From: Noviherbaspirillum malthae
Lineage (GTDB): Bacteria; Pseudomonadota; Gammaproteobacteria; Burkholderiales; Burkholderiaceae_D
Length of the DNA: 50,322 nucleotides
Direction: 5' to 3'
NCBI RefSeq assembly: GCF_015352985.1
Contig: NZ_JACYXF010000045.1
Coordinates: forward strand, 1 to 50,322
Shown: positions 16,128 to 25,183 of the stretch, piece by piece
Layout: every line of letters begins with the position of its first letter
Numbering within the stretch: position 1 is the first letter of the stretch
The notes under the pieces: model-generated
The model's database searches: none
The model's input: only the letters and a program-made list of their open reading frames with translations
What the model was told of the DNA's origin: nothing
Position numbers and translations under genes: made by a program

Positions 16128-19100
16128 ATGGAGCCTCGGCCGCAAACGATCTTTCGCATACGGCGCGACTACAACACCTGGGTCGCAAACGAGACGCTGG
16201 AGGATTACGCGCTGCGCTACACGCCGCACAGCGCACGCAAATGGAGCGAGATGCGGGTGGCAAATACCGCCCTTGGTGCAATCTCCTTCCTCGCCCTGGA
16301 AGCAATTGGTGCAGCCATTGCACTGAAATACGGCTTCTCCAATGCGCTCTGGGCCATACTGGTGGTCGGCCTGGTGATTTTCCTGACCGCGTTTCCCATC
16401 GCCGTATATGCGGCCCGCACCGGGCTCGACATGGACCTGCTGACCCGAGGCGCAGGCTTCGGCTATCTCGGGTCGACCGTCACCTCGCTGATCTATGCGT
16501 CGTTCACCTTCATCTTCTTTGCGCTGGAAGCGGCAATCATGGCGCTTGCGCTGCAGATGGCCACCGGCTGGCCGATCTTCTGGTGCTACGTCGCGTCCTC
16601 GCTGCTCATCATTCCCCTGGTCCTGCATGGCATTACCTTCATCTCCCGCCTGCAGGCATGGACCCAGGGCCTCTGGGCGGCGCTGCTGCTCGCGCCCTTC
16701 ATCTGGCTGTTCCTGCATGAGCCGGGACTGTTTGCCGGCTTTACCGGCATGGCCGGATCGCAGTCCGGAAGCAGCGGTTTCGATCCGCTGATGTTCGGTG
16801 CGGCCACAGCGGTTGCATTCTCGCTGGTGGTGCAGATCGGCGAACAGGTGGACTACCTGCGCTTCATGCCGGAACGTACGGCGCATAACCGTCTGCGCTG
16901 GTGGGCGGCGGTGGTGCTCGCCGGACCGGGCTGGATTCTGCCCGGCATGCTGAAGATGCTGGCCGGCGCTTTCCTCGCCTATGCCGCGCTGCATGCGGGT
17001 TCTCCCGCAACCCATGCGGCAGAGCCGACATGGCTCTACCTGAACGTATTCGAGCGCATGTTCTCCTCGCCGCTGCTTGCCGTTGCCGTGACGGTGGTAT
17101 TCGTGATCATTTCTCAGGTGAAAATCAATGTCACCAATGCGTATGCCGGCTCGATCGCCTGGTCCAACTTCTTTTCTCGGCTCACGCGCAGCCATCCGGG
17201 GCGGGTGGTGTGGCTGGTCTTCAACGTCGTCATTGCGATGCTGCTGATGACGCTCGGCGTGTTCAGCGCCTTGGAGAAGGTACTGGGCCTGTATGCCAAC
17301 GTGGCGATCGCCTGGGTCGGCGCCCTGCTCGCTGATCTCGTCATCAACAAGCCGCTTGGATTCAGTCCTAAGCATGTGGAATTCCGGCGGGCTTATCTTT
17401 ACGACATAAATCCTGTCGGGCTGGGCGCCATGCTGCTCGCCGCTACGGTCGGCTGTCTCGCGCACCTGGGCCTGTGGGGCGACGCCGCGGCCGCATTTGC
17501 TCCCTTCCTTGCCCTGATGACCGCGGTGGCGGCCTCGCCCTTGCTCGCATGGTGGACCGGTGGCCGCTATTACCTGGCACGGGTCGACGCTCCTGCATGG
17601 AAACCGACCGAGACCGTGCGCTGCGTTGTCTGCGACAACCAGTTCGAAGCGGCAGACATGGCTTCCTGCCCGTCATATGGCGGCTCCATCTGTTCCTTGT
17701 GCTGCTCGCTCGAATCACGCTGTCACGACCGCTGCAAATCGGGTTCGCGCGCAGCGGAACAGATATCACGGCTGATGGGAAAGCTATTCCCCCGCAGCAG
17801 TCACAAGCCCTTCAACTTCCGTGCGGCGCAATACTTTACCGTTTTCCTGTCGCTGTGCGCGGTCATTGCCTTCGTCCTCGGCGTGGTATTCGTCGGCGAG
17901 AATCTCGATGCGCCGCCGGCCGGACTGGCGACCCTGTTCATCAAGATCTTTTCCCTCCTCGCAGTCGTGGCCGCTGCATGCGCTTGGTGGGTCGTGCTGG
18001 CCAATGAAAGCCGTCGGATCGCGCATGATGAATCCGAACGCCAGAACCAGCTTCTGCAGCAGGAAATCGATGCCCACCAGCGCACCGACAGTTCACTGCA
18101 GAAGGCCAAGGAACTGGCGGAAGCGGCAAGCCAGGCCAAGACGCGGTATGTTGCCGGAATCACCCATGAACTGCGCACGCCGCTCAACAGCATCCTCGGT
18201 TATGCGCAAATCCTGCGCAGGCATACCGATCTGCCGGCTGGCGTGCACGATGCGGTCAACACCATTCATCACAGCGGCCAGCACATGCACGGATTGATCG
18301 ATGGGCTGCTCGACCTGGCGCGCATCGAAGCGGGCCGACTGCGGCTGGATCTGGCCGCCCTGCCCTTTCCGGAATTTCTTTCCCAAGTGGCGCGCATGGT
18401 GCAGCCGCAGGCGGAAGCCAAAGGCCTGCGCTTCAGCCTGCAGACGCAAGGCCGGGTGCCGGCCTGGGTGCGCGCGGACGCCAAGCGCCTGCGGCAGATC
18501 CTGATCAATCTCCTGGCCAACGCGGTGCGCTATACCGAACAGGGCGAAGTCATTTTCCGCGTCGATTGCCGCCATGATGTCATTCGCTTCGAGGTTCATG
18601 ACACCGGTATCGGCATTGCGCCGGAAGACCACGAACGCATCTTCGTGCCGTTCGAGCGCGGACCGGCAGGCCGGCGCTCCAGCGAATCCGGCACCGGGCT
18701 GGGACTGACGATCACCCATCTGATCACCGAGCTCATGGGAGGTGAACTCCTGCTGCAGAGCGAACCGGGGCGCGGAAGCATCTTCACGGTACGCCTGCAT
18801 CTGAGCGAGGTCCAGGCGGGTTCCGACCAGAAACGCACGGCGCCGCATGACCTGCAAGCGATCGTCGGCTATCTCGGCCCTCGCCTGACGATATTGATCG
18901 TCGACGATCAGCTCATACAGCGCCAGCTGCTGGCCAGCCTGCTGATGCCGCTGGGCTTTTCCGTGAAGGAAGCCGCAAGCGGCCGCGAGTGCCTTGAAGT
19001 GCTGACGCAAATGACGCCGGACATCATTCTCATGGATTTGAACATGGGCGAGATGAACGGCTGGCAGACTGCGCGCGCACTTCGCGCCTCCGGCATCGGG

Positions 19101-19529
19101 GTGCCTGTCGTGATCGTCTCGGCGGATCTTTTCGAGAACAGCACGGCCATGCTGAGCGAGACGCAATGCCAAGGCTTTCTTGCCAAGCCCGTCATCGAAT
19201 CGGAATTGCTGGAGACGCTTGCGCGCGAATTGCAGATACAGTGGGTGCACGAAGCCCATGGCCTTCCCCGGCCGGAGGAAGGCTCGAGCGCACCGCATAA
19301 GCCAAAGCTGCTCCTGTTGCCGGCGGCATTGCGACAGGAACTGTACCACATGGCCCGGATCGGCCACGGCAGCGGATTGCGCCAGCGCCTGCGCGCATTC
19401 GCCGCGGAACAGCCTTCCTTGCAAGCCGAACTCGACGGACTGCAGCGGCTGGTGGAGCGTTTCGATTTTGATGCAATCCTGGAATTATTGAAGGAAACCG
19501 ACGATGAGCCTGAAGATGCCCGATCATGA
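16128..19529 (+). CDS. NCS1-type permease fused to Cys-rich module, histidine kinase and receiver (hybrid sensor)
   Basis: The 1133-residue membrane sensor has four parts. Residues 1 to about 490 are an NCS1 (cytosine/purine/allantoin permease-like) transporter of about 12 helices, starting TIFRIRRDYNTWVANETLEDYALRYTP. Residues 499-536 carry eight cysteines (499, 502, 514, 522, 525, 526, 532, 536). Two further helices (about 570-625) lead to a HisKA/HATPase kinase with phosphorylated His680 in GITHELRTPLNS and DTGIGIAPEDHERIF. A receiver (about 922-1040) follows with phospho-acceptor Asp970, then an alpha-helical tail. ATG at 16128 follows AAAGGA; a TTG lies just upstream. It overlaps the response-regulator gene by 26 bp. 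The permease part probably senses, or imports and senses, a nitrogenous solute and controls urt/fmd genes; ligand unknown. Confidence 0.88.
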   Translation: MEPRPQTIFRIRRDYNTWVANETLEDYALRYTPHSARKWSEMRVANTALGAISFLALEAIGAAIALKYGFSNALWAILVVGLVIFLTAFPIAVYAARTGLDMDLLTRGAGFGYLGSTVTSLIYASFTFIFFALEAAIMALALQMATGWPIFWCYVASSLLIIPLVLHGITFISRLQAWTQGLWAALLLAPFIWLFLHEPGLFAGFTGMAGSQSGSSGFDPLMFGAATAVAFSLVVQIGEQVDYLRFMPERTAHNRLRWWAAVVLAGPGWILPGMLKMLAGAFLAYAALHAGSPATHAAEPTWLYLNVFERMFSSPLLAVAVTVVFVIISQVKINVTNAYAGSIAWSNFFSRLTRSHPGRVVWLVFNVVIAMLLMTLGVFSALEKVLGLYANVAIAWVGALLADLVINKPLGFSPKHVEFRRAYLYDINPVGLGAMLLAATVGCLAHLGLWGDAAAAFAPFLALMTAVAASPLLAWWTGGRYYLARVDAPAWKPTETVRCVVCDNQFEAADMASCPSYGGSICSLCCSLESRCHDRCKSGSRAAEQISRLMGKLFPRSSHKPFNFRAAQYFTVFLSLCAVIAFVLGVVFVGENLDAPPAGLATLFIKIFSLLAVVAAACAWWVVLANESRRIAHDESERQNQLLQQEIDAHQRTDSSLQKAKELAEAASQAKTRYVAGITHELRTPLNSILGYAQILRRHTDLPAGVHDAVNTIHHSGQHMHGLIDGLLDLARIEAGRLRLDLAALPFPEFLSQVARMVQPQAEAKGLRFSLQTQGRVPAWVRADAKRLRQILINLLANAVRYTEQGEVIFRVDCRHDVIRFEVHDTGIGIAPEDHERIFVPFERGPAGRRSSESGTGLGLTITHLITELMGGELLLQSEPGRGSIFTVRLHLSEVQAGSDQKRTAPHDLQAIVGYLGPRLTILIVDDQLIQRQLLASLLMPLGFSVKEAASGRECLEVLTQMTPDIILMDLNMGEMNGWQTARALRASGIGVPVVIVSADLFENSTAMLSETQCQGFLAKPVIESELLETLARELQIQWVHEAHGLPRPEEGSSAPHKPKLLLLPAALRQELYHMARIGHGSGLRQRLRAFAAEQPSLQAELDGLQRLVERFDFDAILELLKETDDEPEDARS

Positions 19530-20412
19530 AGTCCATGCAGGTGTCGTCCTTGTCGTCGACGACGATCTGGCCTCGCTCAGCATGCTGTGCGACGCGCTCA
19601 ATGGCGAAGGGTATTCCGTCCTGGTGGCGCGCGATGCCGCCGAGGCAATACAGCGCTTCGAGATGACGCTTCCGGATGCGGTACTCCTGGATGCGATCAT
19701 GCCCGACATGAACGGCTTCGACCTGTGCAGGCATATCAAGCAGGAGCCGGCCTGGGCGCATGTGCCGGTGATATTCATGACCGGGCTCAGCGAAACCGAG
19801 CAGATCGTCCATGCGTTTTCCTGCGGCGGCGTCGATTACGTCGTCAAGCCGGTGAAGATTCCGGAAGTGCTGGCGCGTCTGGCAGCTCACATGCGTAATG
19901 CCAATGCCGCCCGGCTCGCACGGCAGGCGGTGGACATCGCCGGCATGGGCATCGTGCTGCTCGACCGGCAGCGACGCATCTCCTGGTGTTCCCCGCGCGC
20001 GGACCATTTCCTGAAGCATGCGTTCCCGCAGATCGGGGAAGAGGATGAACCTGTCAAATGGCTGCGGGATGAGCAGTCCCGAAATGCATTGAGAACCTTG
20101 CCCGGCGGCAGAGCGATTCAAGCCCAGCGCATCGGCCAGGCAGAATTCGGCGAAACCATGTTTCTTCTTCGTGAACTCGATGCACAGCCTCACCGACCTG
20201 CTGCGCGCCTGCCCGATACGCCGCTCACGCCGCGCGAGACCGAAGTCCTGTCATGGCTGGCCAAGGGCAAGACCAACCGCGACATCGCCGACATACTCGG
20301 CATGAGCCCGCGCACCGTGAACAAGCATCTGGAACATATCTTCGAAAAACTGGGCGTGGAAACGAGGGCGGCGGCGGCGGCACTCGCCAGCCGCATGCAT
20401 TATTCGGACTAG
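19504..20412 (+). CDS. Response regulator, receiver plus LuxR-type helix-turn-helix
   Basis: The 302-residue protein has a receiver domain (residues about 13-130; acidic DDD at 19-21, phospho-acceptor Asp63 in LLDAIMPDMNG, conserved Lys in VVKPVK). A middle segment (about 135-225) resembles a degenerate PAS domain (GIVLLDRQRRISWCSPRADHFL). A LuxR/FixJ helix-turn-helix ends the protein (LTPRETEVLSWLAKGKTNRDIADILGMSPRTVNKHLEHIFEKLGV). ATG at 19504 follows AAGGAA. It is translationally coupled to the sensor gene by a 26-bp overlap, so they form a two-component pair. Likely targets are the divergent urt-fmd-ami operon and perhaps the following ABC cluster. Confidence 0.92.
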   Translation: MSLKMPDHEVHAGVVLVVDDDLASLSMLCDALNGEGYSVLVARDAAEAIQRFEMTLPDAVLLDAIMPDMNGFDLCRHIKQEPAWAHVPVIFMTGLSETEQIVHAFSCGGVDYVVKPVKIPEVLARLAAHMRNANAARLARQAVDIAGMGIVLLDRQRRISWCSPRADHFLKHAFPQIGEEDEPVKWLRDEQSRNALRTLPGGRAIQAQRIGQAEFGETMFLLRELDAQPHRPAARLPDTPLTPRETEVLSWLAKGKTNRDIADILGMSPRTVNKHLEHIFEKLGVETRAAAAALASRMHYSD

Positions 20413-20906
20413 CGCGTGCATTCGCTGCCGAGCGCATGATGCGCGAACAATCGTGCACCGTTGCGGAGCCGAAATAGCCGTTGAGCGCAGGAATGGTGCC
20501 CCTGTCGCAGCCATTTGCACACCTGCAGTGCATCCGGAAAGCGAAATTCAATGCTTAGCCCTTGCTCCCTGCGGCTGCCGTGTATCGAGAGACTCTTTTC
20601 CGGCTGGCACACCCTTTGCTGTATTGAGGACAGAGTAGAAGCGGCTAGCGTTTCAATGGAAATGCGGGGCATTGCTCTTGCGGTCATCCGGCCGCACGCT
20701 GGATGCGGCGTTGCATCCAGCGTTTGACTTCCGACATCTGTCGGGCCTCAAGAGAGAACATGATGCGCATCTGCTCGCTGCTTTCGTATTCAACATCCTT
20801 CCGCAAACACCATTTTTCCCCTGATGTTTTTCGCTGTTTCCGCCGCGCGTTCGCACGCGGCGCATCGTCCTGTTCTCATTTTCCTTGTCAACACGAGAGT
20901 ATCCCC
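20413..20906 (+). other. Long leader / intergenic region with three hairpins, no gene seen
   Basis: This 494-bp gap lies before the ABC receptor gene. It contains CGCTGGATGC-N6-GCATCCAGCG (20697-20722), CCGACA-TC-TGTCGG (20731-20744) and CGCCGCG-N8-CGCGGCG (20841-20862). The first is followed by a short T run and might terminate the two-component operon. I do not recognise a known riboswitch; in particular the conserved guanidine-I sequences are not apparent. The open frames here have no good start sites. Confidence 0.5.
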
Positions 20907-21917
20907 ATGATGAAACTTCCCGCTTCCCGCAGCCTCCATCGCGCCATACACACCCTGCTGCTTTCCGCGGCAGCCTTCGGCACCCTGCATGGCACGGCTG
21001 CCGTCGCCGCCGACAAGGTGACCTTCCTCACCAGCTGGTATGCCCAGGCCGAGCACGGCGGCTTCTATCAGGCGCTGGCCAAGGGCATCTATCAAAAGCA
21101 TGGGCTCGAAGTCACCATCAAGATGGGCGGTCCGCAGGTTAACGGCATGCAGTTGCTGACCAGCGGCCAAGCCGATTTCCTGATGGGCTATGACCTGCAA
21201 GTGTTGAAGAGCGTGGAGCAGGGGCTGCCGGTGACCACGGTTGCCACCTCGTTCCAGACGGACCTGCAGGGCATGATGACCCATGACGATGTGAAGGGAC
21301 TCGTCGATCTCAAGAACAACAAGACCGTGCTGGTTTCCACTTCCGGCCGCACGACATGGTGGCCGTGGCTCAAGGCGAAGTACGGCCTGAGCGAATCGCA
21401 GTCGCGTCCCTATACCTTCAACCTGCAGCCCTTCATGGCCGATGCCAATACTGCGCAGCAGGCTTATCCCTCCTCCGAGCTTTTCCAGGCGATGAAGGCC
21501 AACGTCAAGACCAACTTCTACCTGTTCGCCAGCGACGGCTATCCGCCCTACGGCACCACCATCGTCACCATGGACAAGACGGTCAAGGAAAAGCCCGAGG
21601 TCGTCGCCCGCTTCGTACGCGCCTCGATGGAAGGCTGGAAGAGCTACATGGCCGACCCGGCGGCGGCCAATGCGCTGATCAAGCAGGACAATCCCAACAT
21701 GAAGGATGACCAGCTTGCTTACGCGATGGACAAGCTCAAGGAATTCAACTTCGTCGGCGGCGGCGATGCGGCCAAGAGCGGCATCGGCACCATGACGGAG
21801 GCGCGCTGGAAGAAGACGGCGGACTTCATGGTTGGGTCTGGTTTGCTCAAGCCGGAGACGGATTGGAAGAAGGCGTTTACTACGCAGTTTGTGAAGGATT
21901 TGAAGGTGATGCCTTGA
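20907..21917 (+). CDS. NMT1/SsuA-like ABC transporter substrate-binding protein
   Basis: The 336-residue periplasmic receptor starts MMKLPASRSLHRAIHTLLLSAAAFGTLHGTAAVAA (Sec signal, cleavage near AVAA-DK). The mature part has KVTFLTSWYAQAEHGGFYQALAKGIYQKHGLEV, the NMT1/THI5-like pattern with Gly-Phe-Tyr-Ala and a hydrophobic pocket. This group binds thiamine precursors (HMP), pyrimidines, riboflavin, sulfonates or other nitrogen heterocycles. The much longer open frame beginning at 20703 is rejected because the signal peptide begins at 20907. The cognate ATPase and permease are at 23508 and 24367, with the Rieske oxygenase gene in between, tying the ligand to that enzyme. Confidence 0.9.
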   Translation: MMKLPASRSLHRAIHTLLLSAAAFGTLHGTAAVAADKVTFLTSWYAQAEHGGFYQALAKGIYQKHGLEVTIKMGGPQVNGMQLLTSGQADFLMGYDLQVLKSVEQGLPVTTVATSFQTDLQGMMTHDDVKGLVDLKNNKTVLVSTSGRTTWWPWLKAKYGLSESQSRPYTFNLQPFMADANTAQQAYPSSELFQAMKANVKTNFYLFASDGYPPYGTTIVTMDKTVKEKPEVVARFVRASMEGWKSYMADPAAANALIKQDNPNMKDDQLAYAMDKLKEFNFVGGGDAAKSGIGTMTEARWKKTADFMVGSGLLKPETDWKKAFTTQFVKDLKVMP

Positions 21918-22045
21918 GTGGCGGGCGGGGTAAGGAATATTTGGCTCGTTCAGTGCCAGTTGCAGGTTTAATAGGTTAATAAAGGGCGCAAAACATGGCG
22001 TTTCCCGTCCTCGAACCTGCCTAATGTCCAGGCATAAAGAACACT

Positions 22046-22085
22046 CCTCTCCTTTCAAGGGGGAGGTTGGGTGGGGGATGGGTTT
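22046..22085 (+). repeat. Dispersed intergenic repeat, copy 1 (direct)
   Basis: A 40-bp unit opens with a palindromic CCTCTCCTTTCAAGGGGGAGG and continues TTGGGTGGGGGATGGGTTT. It recurs almost exactly at 22229-22268 and inverted at 22101-22139. G-rich strand, non-coding. Confidence 0.85.
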
Positions 22086-22100
22086 CAACGACGCGCATTG

Positions 22101-22139
22101 AACCCATCCCCACCCCAACCCTCCCCTTGAAGGGGAGGG
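22101..22139 (-). repeat. Dispersed intergenic repeat, copy 2 (inverted)
   Basis: This is the reverse complement of copy 1 with few differences: it opens AACCCATCCCCACCCCAACC and ends in the CTCCCCTTGAAGGGGAGGG palindrome. With copy 1 it can form a long hairpin over 22046-22139. Confidence 0.85.
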
Positions 22140-22228
22140 AGCAGGGGTTTCGCGCCACATGTGTCGCGACTGCGGACTCGGAACTGCGTGTCAGCGGCGA
22201 AGGGGACGGTAAAACAGTAAAGAATATT

Positions 22229-22268
22229 CCTCCCCTTTCAAGGGGGAGGCTAGGTGGGGGATGGGTTT
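22229..22268 (+). repeat. Dispersed intergenic repeat, copy 3 (direct)
   Basis: This copy has CCTCCCCTTTCAAGGGGGAGG then CTAGGTGGGGGATGGGTTT and differs from copy 1 at three positions. A short AACCCAT (22284-22290) follows and may be a remnant of another inverted unit. All three copies lie in the 487-bp gap between the receptor gene and the Rieske oxygenase gene. Confidence 0.85.
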
Positions 22269-22404
22269 AAAGGAGGCAACTGGAACCCATTGTCATTCCA
22301 GCCACCACCTCGTTGATTGTCTTCAACGAGAACAGAAACAAGGCGAAGGCGACCATATCGGCACGCCGGCCCGTGGCGCAAGCCATTGAATTGGAGTTAA
22401 TGTC

Positions 22405-23448
22405 ATGCTGGTCACACAACAAAAAACCCTGCGCAAGTTCTGGTACGCATTGATGCCGATGTCGGCGCTAGACAGCGGCCCGCAGCCCTTCACGCTGCTG
22501 GGCGAAGACATCGTGGTATGGAAAGGCGCCGACGGCAAGCCGGCCGCCCTGCGCGACCGCTGCTGCCACCGTACCGCCAAGCTGTCCAAGGGTTTTGTCG
22601 AGAACGGCAATATCGTCTGCGGCTATCACGGCTGGACCTATGACTGCAGCGGCGCCTGCGTGCGCATTCCGCAGGCCCCCGACAGCAAGATCCCGGCGGG
22701 CGCCCAGGTACAGGCCTACCGCTGCGAGGAAAAATACGGCTATGTCTGGGTCGCGCTGGACGAGCCGCTGCAGCCGATTCCCGAGTTTCCCGAAGAAGGC
22801 GATCCGGCCTATCGCCGCATCCTGCAGTTCTATGAGAAATGGAACACCAGCCCTCTGCGCGTGATGGAAAACTCCTTCGACAATTCGCATTTCAGCTTCG
22901 TGCACAAGTCCAATTTCGGCATGATCGACAACCCGGTGCCTTCGAAATACGAATTCCGTCCCAACGACTGGGGCTTCGAAGCCGAGACCCATGTGCCGAT
23001 CAAGAATCCGCCGGCCAGCTACCGCATCACCGGCACCGAAGATTCGATCACCGAGCGGCATCTGGTCAACCGCTGGTATCTGCCCTTCTCGCGCCGCTTC
23101 GGCTGCATGTATCCGGCGTCGGGCCGTCACCACATCATCTACAACTGCGCCACGCCCATCGACGACAAGAGCCTGATGCTGGTGCAATGGCTCTACCGCA
23201 ATGACAGCGAGGAAGACTGCTCGACGCAGGAACTGATCGACTGGGACCGTCCCATCACCGACGAGGACCGCGACATTCTCGAAGCGACCGATTACGACGC
23301 CTGCATCGACACCCGCCGCCGCGTGGAATTCCACATGGAATCCGACAAGCCCGGGCTGCTGATGCGGCGCATGCTGATGGATCTGTTCACACGCGAAGGC
23401 GAGAGCGAAGTGTTCCGCCCCGCCATCGAAATCCATCCCGTCAAGTAA
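22405..23448 (+). CDS. Rieske non-heme iron oxygenase, NdmA/VanA-like
   Basis: The 347-residue oxygenase component has a Rieske 2Fe-2S site (Cys53, His55, Cys72, His75; RCCHRTAKL and CGYHGWTYD). Its mononuclear iron site lies in MENSFDNSHFSFVH, with His162 and His167 and the bridging Asp159. RKFWYAL, LRDRCCHRTAKLS, CEEKYGYVWV and the iron motif resemble methylxanthine N-demethylase NdmA more than ring dioxygenases, as recalled from family knowledge. Such enzymes remove N- or O-methyl groups or hydroxylate small heterocycles. It follows the receptor gene after a repeat-containing gap and precedes the importer ATPase; its reductase is encoded at 25184. Substrate unknown. Confidence 0.88.
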   Translation: MLVTQQKTLRKFWYALMPMSALDSGPQPFTLLGEDIVVWKGADGKPAALRDRCCHRTAKLSKGFVENGNIVCGYHGWTYDCSGACVRIPQAPDSKIPAGAQVQAYRCEEKYGYVWVALDEPLQPIPEFPEEGDPAYRRILQFYEKWNTSPLRVMENSFDNSHFSFVHKSNFGMIDNPVPSKYEFRPNDWGFEAETHVPIKNPPASYRITGTEDSITERHLVNRWYLPFSRRFGCMYPASGRHHIIYNCATPIDDKSLMLVQWLYRNDSEEDCSTQELIDWDRPITDEDRDILEATDYDACIDTRRRVEFHMESDKPGLLMRRMLMDLFTREGESEVFRPAIEIHPVK

Positions 23449-23476
23449 AGAGCCGGATCAACCCGCATAGCATAAA

Positions 23477-23495
23477 GGCCGGCACGACGCCGGCC
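23477..23495 (+). promoter_or_regulatory. Hairpin abutting the ribosome site of the ABC ATPase gene
   Basis: GGCCGGC-ACGAC-GCCGGCC is a perfect 7-bp stem ending directly before the Shine-Dalgarno GGAGG (23496-23500) of the gene at 23508. It may modulate stability or translation between the oxygenase and transporter cistrons. No U-tract follows. Confidence 0.45.
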
Positions 23496-23507
23496 GGAGG
23501 ACACGTC

Positions 23508-24344
<837 letters not shown>

Positions 24345-24366
24345 ACCTGTCGACCCCGGAGACGCC

Positions 24367-25173
24367 ATGAATTCACCTTCCAAGAAACCGCTGCTGTCCG
24401 ATCCTCGCATGCAGCGCATCGTCGCACCGCTCGTTGTCGGCGCCATCCTGCTCCTGCTGTGGCAAGCCCTGTGCACCGCGTTTGAAGTGCCGGTCTACCT
24501 GGTGCCGACGCCGGCCGCCATCTTCAAGACGCTGGTTGCCGACTGGGGACTGCTGGCCGGCGCGCTGCTGGTGACGCTCAAGATCACCTTCCTTGCATTT
24601 GCGATGGCCGTGGTGATCGGCGTGGCCGCCGCCTTTCTCTTCGTGCAGAGCAAGCTGGTCGAGGCCAGCCTGTTTCCCTATGCGATCCTGCTGCAGGTCA
24701 CGCCCATCGTGGCGATTGCTCCGCTGATCATCATCTGGGTCAAGACGCCGATCATTGCGCTCACCATCTGCGCGACGATGATGGCGCTGTTCCCCATCAT
24801 TTCCAATACGGTGCTGGGCTTGCGCAGCGTGAACCCCGGCCTGCTCAACCTGTTCAGGCTCAACCGGGCGACGCGCTGGCAGACCCTGGTGCGCCTTCGC
24901 ATTCCAAGCGCGCTGCCCAGCTTCTTCGGCGGCCTGCGCATTTCCTGCGGCATGTCGCTGATCGGCGCGGTGGTGGCGGAATTTGTTGCCGGCACCGGCG
25001 GCACGGGAACGGGGCTGGCTTACCAGATTCTTCAGGCAGGATTCGAACTGAACATTCCGCGCCTGTTCGCCGCGCTGCTGATGATCACCGTCACCGGCGT
25101 TCTGCTGTTCGGCCTGATGGTCACGCTGTCGCGCATGGTGCTGTCGCGCTGGCATGAAAGCGAACTGGAATAG
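24367..25173 (+). CDS. ABC transporter permease, SsuC/TauC-like
   Basis: The 268-residue inner-membrane permease has about six helices (starting IVAPLVVGAILLLLWQALCTAF) and the cytoplasmic coupling loop RLNRATRWQTLVRLRIPSALPSFFGGLRISCG of binding-protein-dependent permeases. The open frame begins earlier, but ATG at 24367 (MNSPSKKPLL) has GGAG six bases upstream. It directly precedes the reductase gene (start 25184). Confidence 0.92.
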   Translation: MNSPSKKPLLSDPRMQRIVAPLVVGAILLLLWQALCTAFEVPVYLVPTPAAIFKTLVADWGLLAGALLVTLKITFLAFAMAVVIGVAAAFLFVQSKLVEASLFPYAILLQVTPIVAIAPLIIIWVKTPIIALTICATMMALFPIISNTVLGLRSVNPGLLNLFRLNRATRWQTLVRLRIPSALPSFFGGLRISCGMSLIGAVVAEFVAGTGGTGTGLAYQILQAGFELNIPRLFAALLMITVTGVLLFGLMVTLSRMVLSRWHESELE

Positions 25174-25183
25174 GCAGAACAGC

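Noticed and set aside
16044..17465. 473-codon minus-strand open frame
   Set aside because: Antisense to the permease half of the fused sensor; composition typical of a shadow, no domain.
20413..20906. Guanidine-I (ykkC) riboswitch before the NMT1-type importer
   Set aside because: Considered because guanidine riboswitches precede similar importers, but the conserved core sequences are not visible in the leader.
20790..22160. 456-codon minus-strand open frame
   Set aside because: Antisense to the NMT1 receptor gene and running into the intergenic repeats; its start codes for repeat sequence.
22046..22268. CRISPR array
   Set aside because: Only three repeat units, one inverted, with unequal spacing and no cas genes.
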